DNA from: Candidatus Babeliaceae bacterium
GTDB lineage: Bacteria > Babelota > Babeliae > Babelales > Babelaceae
Assembly (NCBI GenBank): GCA_007116155.1
Contig: SKJC01000002.1
Span: 186,001-250,000, forward strand
Reading direction: 5' to 3'
Length of the DNA: 64,000 nt
Part shown: one piece after another, positions 27,666 through 37,399 of the stretch
How the letters are laid out: each line of letters opens with the position of its first letter
How positions within the stretch are numbered: position 1 is the stretch's first letter
Notes under the pieces: model-generated
Told to the model about the DNA's origin: nothing
What the model saw: the letters and a program-made list of their open reading frames with translations, nothing else
The model's database searches: none
Translations under genes and position numbers: made by a program

Positions 27666-28979
27666 ATGAAAAAATATGCATACGCTGTTATTCTATTGAT
27701 GCTTTTAACAAACAGACTTTACAGCACCCACTCAATCAAAACCGAGAGAGAATGCTTAGAAAACCTGTTAAACGAATTTATACAGTTACACAGTGATGAC
27801 TCTGTAAAAAAAGAATGCCAGGTCAAAATTCAAAATAATCTACATGTAGCATCCTATGAACTAGCAACAAAAAACATTTCATTAACACCTAATCTGGTAG
27901 ATTTATTTCTAACTTCAGATACAAATCTAGAGAATTTTGAATTTGTCCTCCTCCACGAGCTAGGACACGCACACGACCAATGGCTACGATGGCGAATTAT
28001 AGGCTCAATGGTTCTGCCAAGCTTGATAACCCAAAAAATACTATATACTTTGAACAACAAAGCCCTATTAGAATCACCAGAACAAACACGAATTGATTTC
28101 GCAAAATCTTTCCTAAAAAGAATGGGCTCAAACGCGCTTACCGTAATGACAACTTTCCTTATAACGACTCCTCCCAGCTTGCATTTCATATATAAACCAG
28201 CTGAATGGAAAGCGGATTCATTCGCAATTCAGCATAAAAAAACCAACACTCTCGTTAATTTTGTTTTACTTGAAGAATCTTTCACTTTTTTAACAAGCCT
28301 CCAGCAAAGCAAGGACATCTCTTCCGGAGAATTTTTAGAAGCAACGTTTAACAAGAGCTATATAGAAAAAAATTACTTAGAAAGAAAAGAGTCTTTAGCT
28401 CTTCCAAATAAAAAGATTGAACAAATATTTAAAAAAATGAAAAAGCAGCTCCCTTTCATAAAATTTACCACCAAGATTATGCCATATATTCATCCTAGCC
28501 ATCCATCAGGCCTAAATCGTACTAAAAACATTGCTGAATCTCTAAAAACACGAACAAAAAAATATCAAGATTCTCCGCCCAGCCTTTATGATTTTTTATG
28601 CAATCACTTACTAAAAGAGCGCTCATTTACATTTCCAGAATCTCAAAAAACATACATTCTTACATCTTTTAATGAACGTATGGAAGATAATTTTGACTAT
28701 ACAACAACCTTATTTCAAGGATTCTCCCGGCAAGAGATAATTAATTCATACACAGACAATTTTAATTTACAAAATTTTTCATATGAACAATTAGCTCAGC
28801 AGGAAAATAATCACTCTTCAATATTGAAAGCAACAAGCAAAGAAAATCCCGCCCAAGAATTTTTCCTTAAAATACAAGAATTTCGCGATCCGACTGATAA
28901 AGAAGTAATAACATTTGTAACAAGCGCACCTATATCATCGCTTGGCTTATTCTTATTACAAAACATTCCAACAGTATAA
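27666..28979 (+). CDS. exported M48-like zinc metallopeptidase
   Basis: The 437-residue protein has a signal peptide (about 1-22) and the zinc motif HELGH (residues 97-101, with HAHDQW after it). A third-ligand helix KPAEWKADSFAIQ has Glu180, and a HPSHPSGLNRTKNIAESL segment (about 277) is reminiscent of the M48 C-terminal HPp..R motif. Two hydrophobic stretches (about 112-125 and 155-172) flank the active-site helices, so it may be membrane-embedded. The C-terminal third (about 300-437) is not recognised. Only 40 nt separate it from the tRNA-Ser gene, so read-through transcription is possible. Confidence 0.65.
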   Translation: MKKYAYAVILLMLLTNRLYSTHSIKTERECLENLLNEFIQLHSDDSVKKECQVKIQNNLHVASYELATKNISLTPNLVDLFLTSDTNLENFEFVLLHELGHAHDQWLRWRIIGSMVLPSLITQKILYTLNNKALLESPEQTRIDFAKSFLKRMGSNALTVMTTFLITTPPSLHFIYKPAEWKADSFAIQHKKTNTLVNFVLLEESFTFLTSLQQSKDISSGEFLEATFNKSYIEKNYLERKESLALPNKKIEQIFKKMKKQLPFIKFTTKIMPYIHPSHPSGLNRTKNIAESLKTRTKKYQDSPPSLYDFLCNHLLKERSFTFPESQKTYILTSFNERMEDNFDYTTTLFQGFSRQEIINSYTDNFNLQNFSYEQLAQQENNHSSILKATSKENPAQEFFLKIQEFRDPTDKEVITFVTSAPISSLGLFLLQNIPTV

Positions 28980-28986
28980 AATAAAC

Positions 28987-29010
28987 GGGTGCGGGAAACC
29001 TACCGCACCC
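28987..29010. terminator. convergent hairpin, 8-bp GC-rich stem
   Basis: GGGTGCGG and CCGCACCC flank an 8 nt loop between two convergent genes. The minus strand is followed by GTTTATTTTAT, giving a modest U-rich tail for the leftward gene. Confidence 0.6.
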
Positions 29011-29028
29011 AAATAACTACGCATATTT

Positions 29029-30987
29029 CTACAAATAAAAGCCAACGGCAACAATAAAATTCCTGTCTACAGCTGCTGAAAACTGACTTTTGAGTATGTT
29101 CTCTTGATTTTTTTCAATCGGCACACGCGTCTGTCCACCATCTAAAAGACCTTGCGGTGGAAGTTCAACAATAGCCACCTCTTGAACTTTTTGCGGCAAC
29201 TTCTGACTCCCCCCTTCAGATAACAACCATTCATCAGTCTTGGTATTTGCAAACGAATCTTTTTGTTGATTTTCTAGTAAGACACCAGAAGGATCTTTTT
29301 TTGTAGCAGAATCAGGAAGAGTAACTGCTGTTTGCATATGCTCATTTGCCTTTTTTGTGACCAAAGAACAATAAATTGCATACGAATTACCGTTACGTTG
29401 TAACGTTAACCAACCACCACCCTGTTTAGCTAACGCAAGAACACGATTAATGTATGGATACCCCTGCTCATCTAACTCACTGGACACATCGTCCCAAACA
29501 CGATTTTTATCAGTGCCATATACTAAACATGTTCCATCTTCAGCATAAACTTGTATAAAGAGATCCCCATAGACAAAATCACGCCTATTTGTAGAAAATT
29601 CTTTAAAAGCAACAAATGTATCATTATTTTGCAGATAGCGAACAGCATTATCTGCTAACAAACTTGCATAACTCTCTTTTGAAACTGGCCAATAACCAGC
29701 CCCAATAACAAATTTTCCGTCCGGTACTTCAACGTATTGTACATACACTGAATAAAAAGCGCCTTTATTAACAAAGTTAATCCAGCCATTACCATGTTTC
29801 ACCGCAGTATCAATCATTTCACGAACCAAAAAGCGCCCATCAGGTGCCTGCATATTAAATAAGCTTTGGCCAATAAAGATAGGATTTTCGCCATCAGCAC
29901 GACTTACTCCAGAAAGATCATATGCAAACATATGAAGTGGACCTTGAGAAAACTGCCCAACATAGCTAGTAAAATCGCGAAATGCAATTTCTGGGCCATG
30001 AGCTTTTAAATATGCTTCACCCCGTTTAACTAAATCTCGAACTGTATCAGATGTTAAACCGGGATAATACCCCCCGCCGACAACATATCGCTTACCTGTT
30101 CGCGGATCAACAAGTTCCTTCACATATGCCCGCTTAGCCATGCCATCTTCATTATAATCAACCCAGCCCTTAGATTCACGCGCAATAAAATCAATCATAA
30201 TTCTATTACGAAGGATTCCATCAGCATCCTTCCAATCAATCCTATTCTGACCCACATAGGCAAGATTACGACCATGCGCAAATGCAAAACCATCCATATC
30301 GTATGCCCATAAATACATATCCCCTATGACAAACGGACCTCTTGGATTATTAATCTGTAGAAATAATTGAGATGCTCCATATTTTTGACCGTGCCAAATA
30401 GCTTGTTGCACCAATTGTTGAATAATAAACTGAGGAGAATCAGGATAAAAACTCACTCCTAAAACAAGTTCTTCATCACCTTTTTTAATAATCTTTACAA
30501 AAGAAAAACGAACACTACCATTCCACTCATATGAAATCCAACCACCAGTCTGCCCCTGCGATCTCATCTCATCAACAACATACGCATGTGCATCTTTATC
30601 TGCATGCGTAAAAGGAACTTCCGGTTTTTTTCCATAGTTACTTTGAAACCAGCCGCTCGGCTGCATTCCATTCATTTTTGTTTGTGAAGATCCGATAGAA
30701 TCCCAAATTAAATGAGTATCTTGCCCATCTAAATAACAAATAGCAGCCCCTTGATGTAACCCAAAAACTGAAATTGTTATATCAGAAACTCGCCAGCGCT
30801 TATCAGTTTCAAATAAACGACATGCCGTACTAAGCAAATTTGTTTGTAAAAGCTTTTCACCCTCTTTAGCCAAAGCTTCACACTGTAACATTTTTTGGCG
30901 TAAGTTTTGTATCATTTGATCTGCCCAAACAGTAGACCCCACACAAAAACAAATAACCAAAAAATAATATATCTTGTTACACTCCAT
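29029..30987 (-). CDS. exported protein with four tandem Cache-like domains
   Basis: From the ATG at 30987 (AAGGGGAGG upstream) the product is 652 residues and begins with a signal peptide (MECNKIYYFLVICFCVGSTVWA). Four repeats follow, each with a strand such as FVIGDMYLWAYD, a GW turn (GGWISYEW, KGWVDYNE, NGWINFVN, GGWLTLQR) and usually a closing strand (VVGGGYYP, FVIGAGYWP). This is the pattern of soluble Cache ligand-binding domains. The fourth repeat's closing strand seems to be the extreme C-terminus (FIVAVGFYL) after a linker of about 80 residues. No second membrane helix, HAMP, kinase or MCP domain is present. An ATG ten codons upstream is possible. Confidence 0.75.
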   Translation of the reverse strand: MECNKIYYFLVICFCVGSTVWADQMIQNLRQKMLQCEALAKEGEKLLQTNLLSTACRLFETDKRWRVSDITISVFGLHQGAAICYLDGQDTHLIWDSIGSSQTKMNGMQPSGWFQSNYGKKPEVPFTHADKDAHAYVVDEMRSQGQTGGWISYEWNGSVRFSFVKIIKKGDEELVLGVSFYPDSPQFIIQQLVQQAIWHGQKYGASQLFLQINNPRGPFVIGDMYLWAYDMDGFAFAHGRNLAYVGQNRIDWKDADGILRNRIMIDFIARESKGWVDYNEDGMAKRAYVKELVDPRTGKRYVVGGGYYPGLTSDTVRDLVKRGEAYLKAHGPEIAFRDFTSYVGQFSQGPLHMFAYDLSGVSRADGENPIFIGQSLFNMQAPDGRFLVREMIDTAVKHGNGWINFVNKGAFYSVYVQYVEVPDGKFVIGAGYWPVSKESYASLLADNAVRYLQNNDTFVAFKEFSTNRRDFVYGDLFIQVYAEDGTCLVYGTDKNRVWDDVSSELDEQGYPYINRVLALAKQGGGWLTLQRNGNSYAIYCSLVTKKANEHMQTAVTLPDSATKKDPSGVLLENQQKDSFANTKTDEWLLSEGGSQKLPQKVQEVAIVELPPQGLLDGGQTRVPIEKNQENILKSQFSAAVDRNFIVAVGFYL

Positions 30988-31073
30988 CTCCCCTCCCCTT
31001 GTATTTTTTGTAGGCATACTTTGGGCTCAACCTAACAAATCAAGGAGAACAACCACAACATTCTTCCTGTTAA

Positions 31074-31105
31074 TAAAAAAGGGGATCCAGTAAACCTGAA
31101 TCCCC
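31074..31105 (-). terminator. rho-independent terminator of the Bax1-like gene
   Basis: On the minus strand GGGGATTCAG, a 5 nt loop and CTGGATCCCC form a 10-bp stem with one G-U pair, followed by a run of T (31080-31075). It lies 23 nt after the stop. Confidence 0.85.
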
Positions 31106-31128
31106 GCTACTAAAAGAATAACTTTTAA

Positions 31129-31818
31129 TTACTTCTGCTTGCCCATAATACGAATTAGACTCAAAAGTAAATTAATAAAATCTAAATAAAGCATAAGTGC
31201 ACCAATTACTGCAATGCGATTTCCCTCTTCTGAATGTAATTGGGACTGCTGCGCAAATGCTTTCAGTCGTTGAATATCAAAGGCGGTAAATAATGCAAAA
31301 ATAATAGCCCCAATAATTGCAGTCATCAGATCAAATGTTTGACTACGCACAAACATGTTAATAACCAATGCTATAATCAATCCAAACAAAGACATCGATA
31401 AAAATGTTCCCATTGGAGTTAAATCAGTCTTTGTTACACTGCCGTACACAGCCATAGCTGCAAACATACCAACAGCGACAACAAAAGCACTAAGTAGCGA
31501 TGCACTCGTATATATCAACAAAACAGAAGAAAGCGTCATGCCGGATAGAGCAGTATATAAAAAAAACATACCCAACGCTGTTGAAACGCTCATTTTATTA
31601 ATACGCCAAGAAAGCCCTGCAACTAAAGCTAACTGCGCAATAACAAGAAGAATAAGAACAAAGCTTGAACCAAAAACCAGTGAAATGGCTTTAGGAGATG
31701 TAGCAACCGCAAATGCAACTAACGTTGTTATTCCGAGCCCTAAGCCCATCCAACCGAATACCTTTGCAAAAAATGAACCAACCGCCGAACGCGATTGTGC
31801 ATAAAAACGTTCTTCCAT
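31129..31818 (-). CDS. Bax inhibitor-1/YccA-family membrane protein
   Basis: The roughly 229-residue protein has seven hydrophobic helices and the family's C-terminal signature (AFDIQRLKAFAQ, then GALMLYLDFINLLLSLIRIMG). Bacterial members include YccA, a modulator of the FtsH protease, and calcium-leak channels. The ATG at 31818 has GGAG 6 nt upstream and is preferred over a TTG four codons before. It directly follows the groEL terminator. Confidence 0.9.
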   Translation of the reverse strand: MEERFYAQSRSAVGSFFAKVFGWMGLGLGITTLVAFAVATSPKAISLVFGSSFVLILLVIAQLALVAGLSWRINKMSVSTALGMFFLYTALSGMTLSSVLLIYTSASLLSAFVVAVGMFAAMAVYGSVTKTDLTPMGTFLSMSLFGLIIALVINMFVRSQTFDLMTAIIGAIIFALFTAFDIQRLKAFAQQSQLHSEEGNRIAVIGALMLYLDFINLLLSLIRIMGKQK

Positions 31819-31827
31819 AATCATCTC

Positions 31828-31855
31828 CAAAAAAAGCTACCCTTAAAGGGTAGCT
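31828..31855 (-). terminator. groESL terminator
   Basis: AGCTACCCTT and its complement form a perfect 10-bp stem (31835-31855) followed on the minus strand by seven T residues (31834-31828). It ends only about 5 nt before the ribosome site of the next gene, so that gene may depend on read-through or a promoter inside this short gap. Confidence 0.85.
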
Positions 31856-31874
31856 ACCGTATGTACATTCAATA

Positions 31875-31902
31875 CTGGGAGCGGATAGAAACCCGCACCC
31901 AG
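31875..31902 (-). other. second hairpin in the groEL 3' untranslated region
   Basis: CTGGG-A-GCGG, an 8 nt loop and CCGC-A-CCCAG form a nine-base-pair stem with one A-A mismatch between the groEL stop and the terminator. It lacks a U-tract, so an RNA-stability role is a guess. Confidence 0.4.
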
Positions 31903-31915
31903 CATACTATAAAAA

Positions 31916-33577
<1,662 letters not shown>

Positions 33578-33585
33578 TTACTTAG

Positions 33586-33876
33586 TTACTGTGGCAAAAT
33601 ACCTAATATGTCATCCTCGCGGAGCACCAATAACTCTTTGCCTGCTTCAGTTCCTGCATACTTAGCAAAGAAAACAGTATCTCCAACCTTAACCAACAGC
33701 GGCGTTAAAGAACCATCTTCTCGGCGACGTCCATTGCCAACGGCAACAACACGTCCCAGCTGCCCCTTTTCTTTAGCAGTATCAGGAATAATAATTCCCG
33801 CAGGACTTTTTTCTTCTACGTCTTCAAGACGAGAAACTACAATTCTATCATAGAGTGGCTGCAACTTTTCGAACAT
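33586..33876 (-). CDS. groS: co-chaperonin GroES
   Basis: The 96-residue protein starts [37 protein letters not shown] and has the mobile loop and the [13 protein letters not shown] roof strand. A GAGG site 8 nt upstream favours the ATG at 33876 over a TTG two codons before. No CIRCE operator is visible upstream, so HrcA control is not evident. Confidence 0.97.
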   Translation of the reverse strand: MFEKLQPLYDRIVVSRLEDVEEKSPAGIIIPDTAKEKGQLGRVVAVGNGRRREDGSLTPLLVKVGDTVFFAKYAGTEAGKELLVLREDDILGILPQ

Positions 33877-33945
33877 ATACAAGTCCTCGTAAAAATATAA
33901 TTGCCCTATCTGTCTCTGTTTACATTGGCAAGTGCCATTACCATG

Positions 33946-33973
33946 AGTATACTTCTTTTTTTTATCTCTTCAA
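33946..33973 (-). promoter_or_regulatory. predicted promoter of groESL
   Basis: Minus-strand TTGAAG (33973-33968), a 16 nt spacer and TATACT (33951-33946) give a start about 60 nt before groES. A short palindrome TGGCAAGTGCCA lies at about 33925-33936 just inside the leader. Confidence 0.55.
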
Positions 33974-34128
33974 TATTTTACAACAAGAGACTAATATTTT
34001 TTTATAAAACAGACTCATACAAACTACAAAATTACTAATTCAGAACTAAAAACCTATATACAACAAAAGATCAAACATGGTACTCTAAAAAATGTAAATC
34101 CCCTCATGTTTAGTACAAGGAATTTTGT

Positions 34129-34797
34129 ATGCGTATTTTTCCATCTCTCATGGCTGCCAATCAATTATATCTCGGTGAAATCGTAGTACAACTCGAACCA
34201 CTCTGTGATGGCTTCCATCTAGATATAATGGATATAGATTTTGTTGATAATATAGTAGGTGGAATCAATCTCGCAAACGAGCTATCCAGAGCAGTTAAAA
34301 AACCTCTCTGGATAGATCTATTTATGGCAAACCCAGAACAAGTATTGCCGCGTCTTGAAATCGAACCCGAAGATATTATTACTATTCATGCGGAAAGCAC
34401 ATTTACCAACGATGCATTTACCTATATTCGTAGCAAGCAAGGTAAAGCTAGTCTCGCAATAAATCCAGAAACCTCTCTAGAAAAGATCATTCCTCTTGTT
34501 TCTTCTAAAGCAATAGATCACCTTGTACTCATGTCTGTTATCCCTGGTTCAGCGGGTAGACCATTTGTTGATTCCGTTATAGAAAAAGCAAAAAAAGCGT
34601 ACGAACTCTGCAAAACGCATAATATTATACTTGCCATGGATGGAGGCATATCAAGCACAAACATAGCAACATTGGCACAAATTCCCGTACAAGATGTTGT
34701 ACTCGGCTCAGCAATCTTTCATAAAGAAAATCCAGTTGCAGAATTACTGGCCTATCAGGAATGGCGCAACATAGGCACTAACGACGAACAAGGGTAG
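34129..34797 (+). CDS. rpe: ribulose-phosphate 3-epimerase
   Basis: The 222-residue TIM barrel opens with MRIFPSLMAANQ. It has HLDIMDIDFVDN (metal-binding His and Asp), the HAES turn, MSVIPGSAGRPFVDS and AMDGGISSTNI with the second acidic metal ligand. It interconverts ribulose-5-phosphate and xylulose-5-phosphate in the pentose phosphate pathway. The canonical HLDIMDGxFVPN loop is altered to IDFVDN, so a related sugar-phosphate epimerase remains possible. AAGGA precedes the ATG. Confidence 0.82.
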   Translation: MRIFPSLMAANQLYLGEIVVQLEPLCDGFHLDIMDIDFVDNIVGGINLANELSRAVKKPLWIDLFMANPEQVLPRLEIEPEDIITIHAESTFTNDAFTYIRSKQGKASLAINPETSLEKIIPLVSSKAIDHLVLMSVIPGSAGRPFVDSVIEKAKKAYELCKTHNIILAMDGGISSTNIATLAQIPVQDVVLGSAIFHKENPVAELLAYQEWRNIGTNDEQG

Positions 34798-34813
34798 AAA
34801 TTTTCTACCCTTG
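34789..34813. terminator. hairpin overlapping the rpe stop codon
   Basis: CAAGGGTAGA and TCTACCCTTG pair across an AT loop, and the rpe TAG stop is inside the left arm. It lies between convergent rpe and the Nudix gene and has only a weak U-tract. Confidence 0.5.
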
Positions 34814-34837
34814 TCATCATGCCTTCAAATTCACCAT

Positions 34838-35359
34838 CTATATTAAAAAAGCTTTGACTGTTTGCACAAGCATTGGTAAATCGCCCTTTGTTGAAATACC
34901 AGCATTAATAAATTCTTCTAATGTAGAGATAGCGTACCAAGCAGCACTATCAAAATCTTGTTTATTATAATCAGGGCTTTTATTTGTATAAACAAGATAA
35001 ACCTGCATATACGCTGAAACATTATGCTCATGAGGTACCAGTTTTGCACAACAATCATAATCCAAACCTTCAAGTCCAAGATTTAGCTCTTCATGCAACT
35101 CTCTCAAAAAAGCCTCATGATAGGTTTCCCCAGCCATCACATGGCCGCCCATACTAGCATCTAAACACAAAGGAAAAAGTCGCTTAGTTGGAGCCCGACG
35201 AGGAATCCATACCTGCTTTTGCTCATTTATAAGAAACGCATTAACTACTCGAAAATTTCGCAATCCGTTTTTATAAACTTCTAAGCGAGACTTTTGAGCA
35301 ATTACCTCATCATACTCATTAACAAGATCTAACAATTCATCATTCATAATGTTGCGCAT
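34838..35359 (-). CDS. Nudix hydrolase
   Basis: The 173-residue protein has a complete Nudix box, Gx5Ex7REUxEExGU-like, reading GHVMAGETYHEAFLRELHEEL (about 88-108). The surrounding layout (VFLINEQKQVWIPRR, then CAKLVPHEHNVSAYMQVYLVYT) is that of isopentenyl-diphosphate isomerase-like or YfcD-like Nudix enzymes. The substrate is unknown. Its 5' end overlaps the methyltransferase gene by 20 nt (or 8 nt if the ATG at 35347 is used), so the two are co-expressed. Confidence 0.85.
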   Translation of the reverse strand: MRNIMNDELLDLVNEYDEVIAQKSRLEVYKNGLRNFRVVNAFLINEQKQVWIPRRAPTKRLFPLCLDASMGGHVMAGETYHEAFLRELHEELNLGLEGLDYDCCAKLVPHEHNVSAYMQVYLVYTNKSPDYNKQDFDSAAWYAISTLEEFINAGISTKGDLPMLVQTVKAFLI

Positions 35360-37046
35360 CGCTCGTCATATTAACACTAATGATAATATCTAAGGCTTTT
35401 TTTAATAATACATACCGTTCAGGATCAGATGAGATAATATCAGTCAAAACACCACACGCCTCATCCAATTTTATTTTCGAAAAATGAACAATACGCTTTC
35501 CCTCTTTTATCTCCTGAATATATCCTTCTAAATCAGTAACCTCAATAGCCTCTCTAAGAACTTCCTCATAACACAAACGAGGTATAAATTTATTTTGCTC
35601 TGCACTAACGGGACACAACAAAAAAATATCTTCGGGGCTATTTTTTAAACTCTCTCTAAAAGAGAGTTCCGCAACATGTGCAAGCAAAGCATCATCAGAA
35701 TAATAAATATAACTTTCTTCACCTTCACGCTTTAACCATTCCGCATGAACTCTGTCTTTTTTATTTAAAGGGCCATTTACATTATCAAAAATATTCTCAT
35801 CTATAAAACAATCATATAATAACCCGAATATACGATAATCCAGCAAATAGCAATGGTCTTTGAATGGTATAATATAATGATTAGGATCAAAACCATAGTA
35901 TTTTAATAGAGCAAACATTCGGCGCTCATTTGTAGCAGAGGTAAACAGCAAGGGAATACCATATTCAATTACCTTACCCTTCAACTTTATAGTTTCTTCT
36001 ATTTTCTTCTTAACTAATATATCAATGAAAGAATTATCAAAAGACAACCGATTGCTATTTAAAAATTCCTCAAAAATCGACGCGGTGCTGTGTGCTAAAT
36101 AATTTACAAAAAATAAATCAGAACCAACAACGGGAATACACTTTATAAATGCCAGAGGATTACATTGATGCAAATAAGTAAGATAATGACGCTCCATCTC
36201 CCGACATAATCCATTGGGCATAGTAATAGAATACGGCCTCATAAAATCAATTGTATGCGACTGTAAAGCTAAATAATCATTGAATGATAAACAACTCTGC
36301 TTATCATCGCTTTTTTTATAAAAAGTAAAAGAGATATCTCGAGAATCATATTCTACTTGTTTTTTTTCTCGGGCCACCAAAGAAAATGGATCTTTAGATA
36401 AATATTTGCACAAAAAAATATGCGCAAACAAGCGCATAATAGAAGATTTAAGATGTGCTACAATCATCTTTTTCTTATCTAAAACTGCCTCAGGATCTCT
36501 ATAAATCAAAACACCACCGGGCTTAAGAACTCGCAAGGCCTCCTTAAAAAAACTCTCAAATCCATTCATGCCTCCCGCGTATGATATAATTTCATGGACT
36601 ACCGCAGATGCATTAATTCCATCTAATTCATTATCATGAAAACAATCCATTGATGTAGCATCCAATTGCTGCAAACGTAAAACAGGTCCAACCTGAGAAT
36701 GAAGATATTTAGTCAATTCAGGATGACGAGCCGGCAAAGCATCAAGAACATTAATGTCTATATCAGATGCAATAATAATGGGAGACATTTCAGAAGGAAT
36801 TTTTGATAATAAAAAAGCTATTGGATCCCCACCGGCACCAACTTCAAGATATTTGCCTTCACCTTTTTTCAAGATATATGGCATAATACCCAACTTCTCC
36901 TGCAAATTATACCGAATAAAGTCGAGATATAAATTTAGCTGCGCGTCTTTATGATCAACAACATTAGTTATCTCTCCTTTAGCACAATAAGCAATCACAA
37001 ATAAAAAAACATAGATAAATTTTCTGAATTTACAAAAAACAGACAT
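35340..37046 (-). CDS. exported class I SAM methyltransferase, target unknown
   Basis: The ATG at 37046 has a clear AAAGGAG site, giving 568 residues; the frame is open another 68 codons upstream without a better site. Residues 1-22 look like a signal peptide or anchor (MSVFCKFRKFIYVFLFVIAYCA). A Rossmann methyltransferase follows, with motif I LEVGAGGDP (about 67-75), the acidic motif IIIASDID (about 90-97) and the post-motif EALRVLKPGGVLIYRDPE. The C-terminal 300 residues are unrecognised and helical, with many aromatic residues. Export of a SAM enzyme is unusual; the N-terminus could instead be a membrane anchor facing the cytoplasm. Confidence 0.7.
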   Translation of the reverse strand: MSVFCKFRKFIYVFLFVIAYCAKGEITNVVDHKDAQLNLYLDFIRYNLQEKLGIMPYILKKGEGKYLEVGAGGDPIAFLLSKIPSEMSPIIIASDIDINVLDALPARHPELTKYLHSQVGPVLRLQQLDATSMDCFHDNELDGINASAVVHEIISYAGGMNGFESFFKEALRVLKPGGVLIYRDPEAVLDKKKMIVAHLKSSIMRLFAHIFLCKYLSKDPFSLVAREKKQVEYDSRDISFTFYKKSDDKQSCLSFNDYLALQSHTIDFMRPYSITMPNGLCREMERHYLTYLHQCNPLAFIKCIPVVGSDLFFVNYLAHSTASIFEEFLNSNRLSFDNSFIDILVKKKIEETIKLKGKVIEYGIPLLFTSATNERRMFALLKYYGFDPNHYIIPFKDHCYLLDYRIFGLLYDCFIDENIFDNVNGPLNKKDRVHAEWLKREGEESYIYYSDDALLAHVAELSFRESLKNSPEDIFLLCPVSAEQNKFIPRLCYEEVLREAIEVTDLEGYIQEIKEGKRIVHFSKIKLDEACGVLTDIISSDPERYVLLKKALDIIISVNMTSDAQHYE

Positions 37047-37279
37047 CCAGCGCTCCTTTATAAAAAAACAATCCATTTGATATATACTACCAAATAATTC
37101 AAAACGCCTTAATAGAAGGATCTTTGCAAAATAAACAAAATGGAAAGCATTTATAAAAGAGATTTTTGACAAAAAAATAAAACGAAAAAACTTCAGAGAG
37201 CGCAATATCAAATAAAACTTTTCATAAAAAAGAATGCTCAATACGCACAAATAAAGAAAAAGATTAGCATAGAAAGAAG

Positions 37280-37356
37280 TGGTGCGCCCAGTAGGATTCG
37301 AACCTACGACCTACGGATTAGAAATCCGTTGCTCTATCCTGCTGAGCTATGGGCGC
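37280..37356 (-). tRNA. tRNA-Arg (anticodon UCU)
   Basis: A 77-nt cloverleaf on the minus strand has acceptor GCGCCCA/TGGGCGC, D arm TAGCTCAGCAGGATAGAGC, anticodon loop with TCT (ATTTCTAAT), T arm CGTAGG-TTCGAAT-CCTACT, discriminator A and encoded CCA. It lies between atpA and the exported methyltransferase gene. Confidence 0.97.
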
Positions 37357-37366
37357 ATAATGTTCT

Positions 37367-37395
37367 AGTATAAACTAATCACTCAAGAGATCCAA
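37367..37395 (-). promoter_or_regulatory. predicted promoter of tRNA-Arg
   Basis: Minus-strand TTGGAT (37395-37390), a 17 nt spacer and TATACT (37372-37367) end 10 nt before the tRNA 5' end, inside the atpA-tRNA gap. Confidence 0.55.
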
Positions 37396-37399
37396 GAGT

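Noticed and set aside
33920-33950. Possible CIRCE operator upstream of groES
   Set aside because: The sequence shows only ACTC, a 9 nt gap and GCAC; it does not match TTAGCACTC-N9-GAGTGCTAA.
37047-37250. 68-codon N-terminal extension of the methyltransferase
   Set aside because: It is an AT-rich spacer translated into Phe/Leu/Ile runs; the ATG at 37046 has a strong AAAGGAG and a signal peptide.
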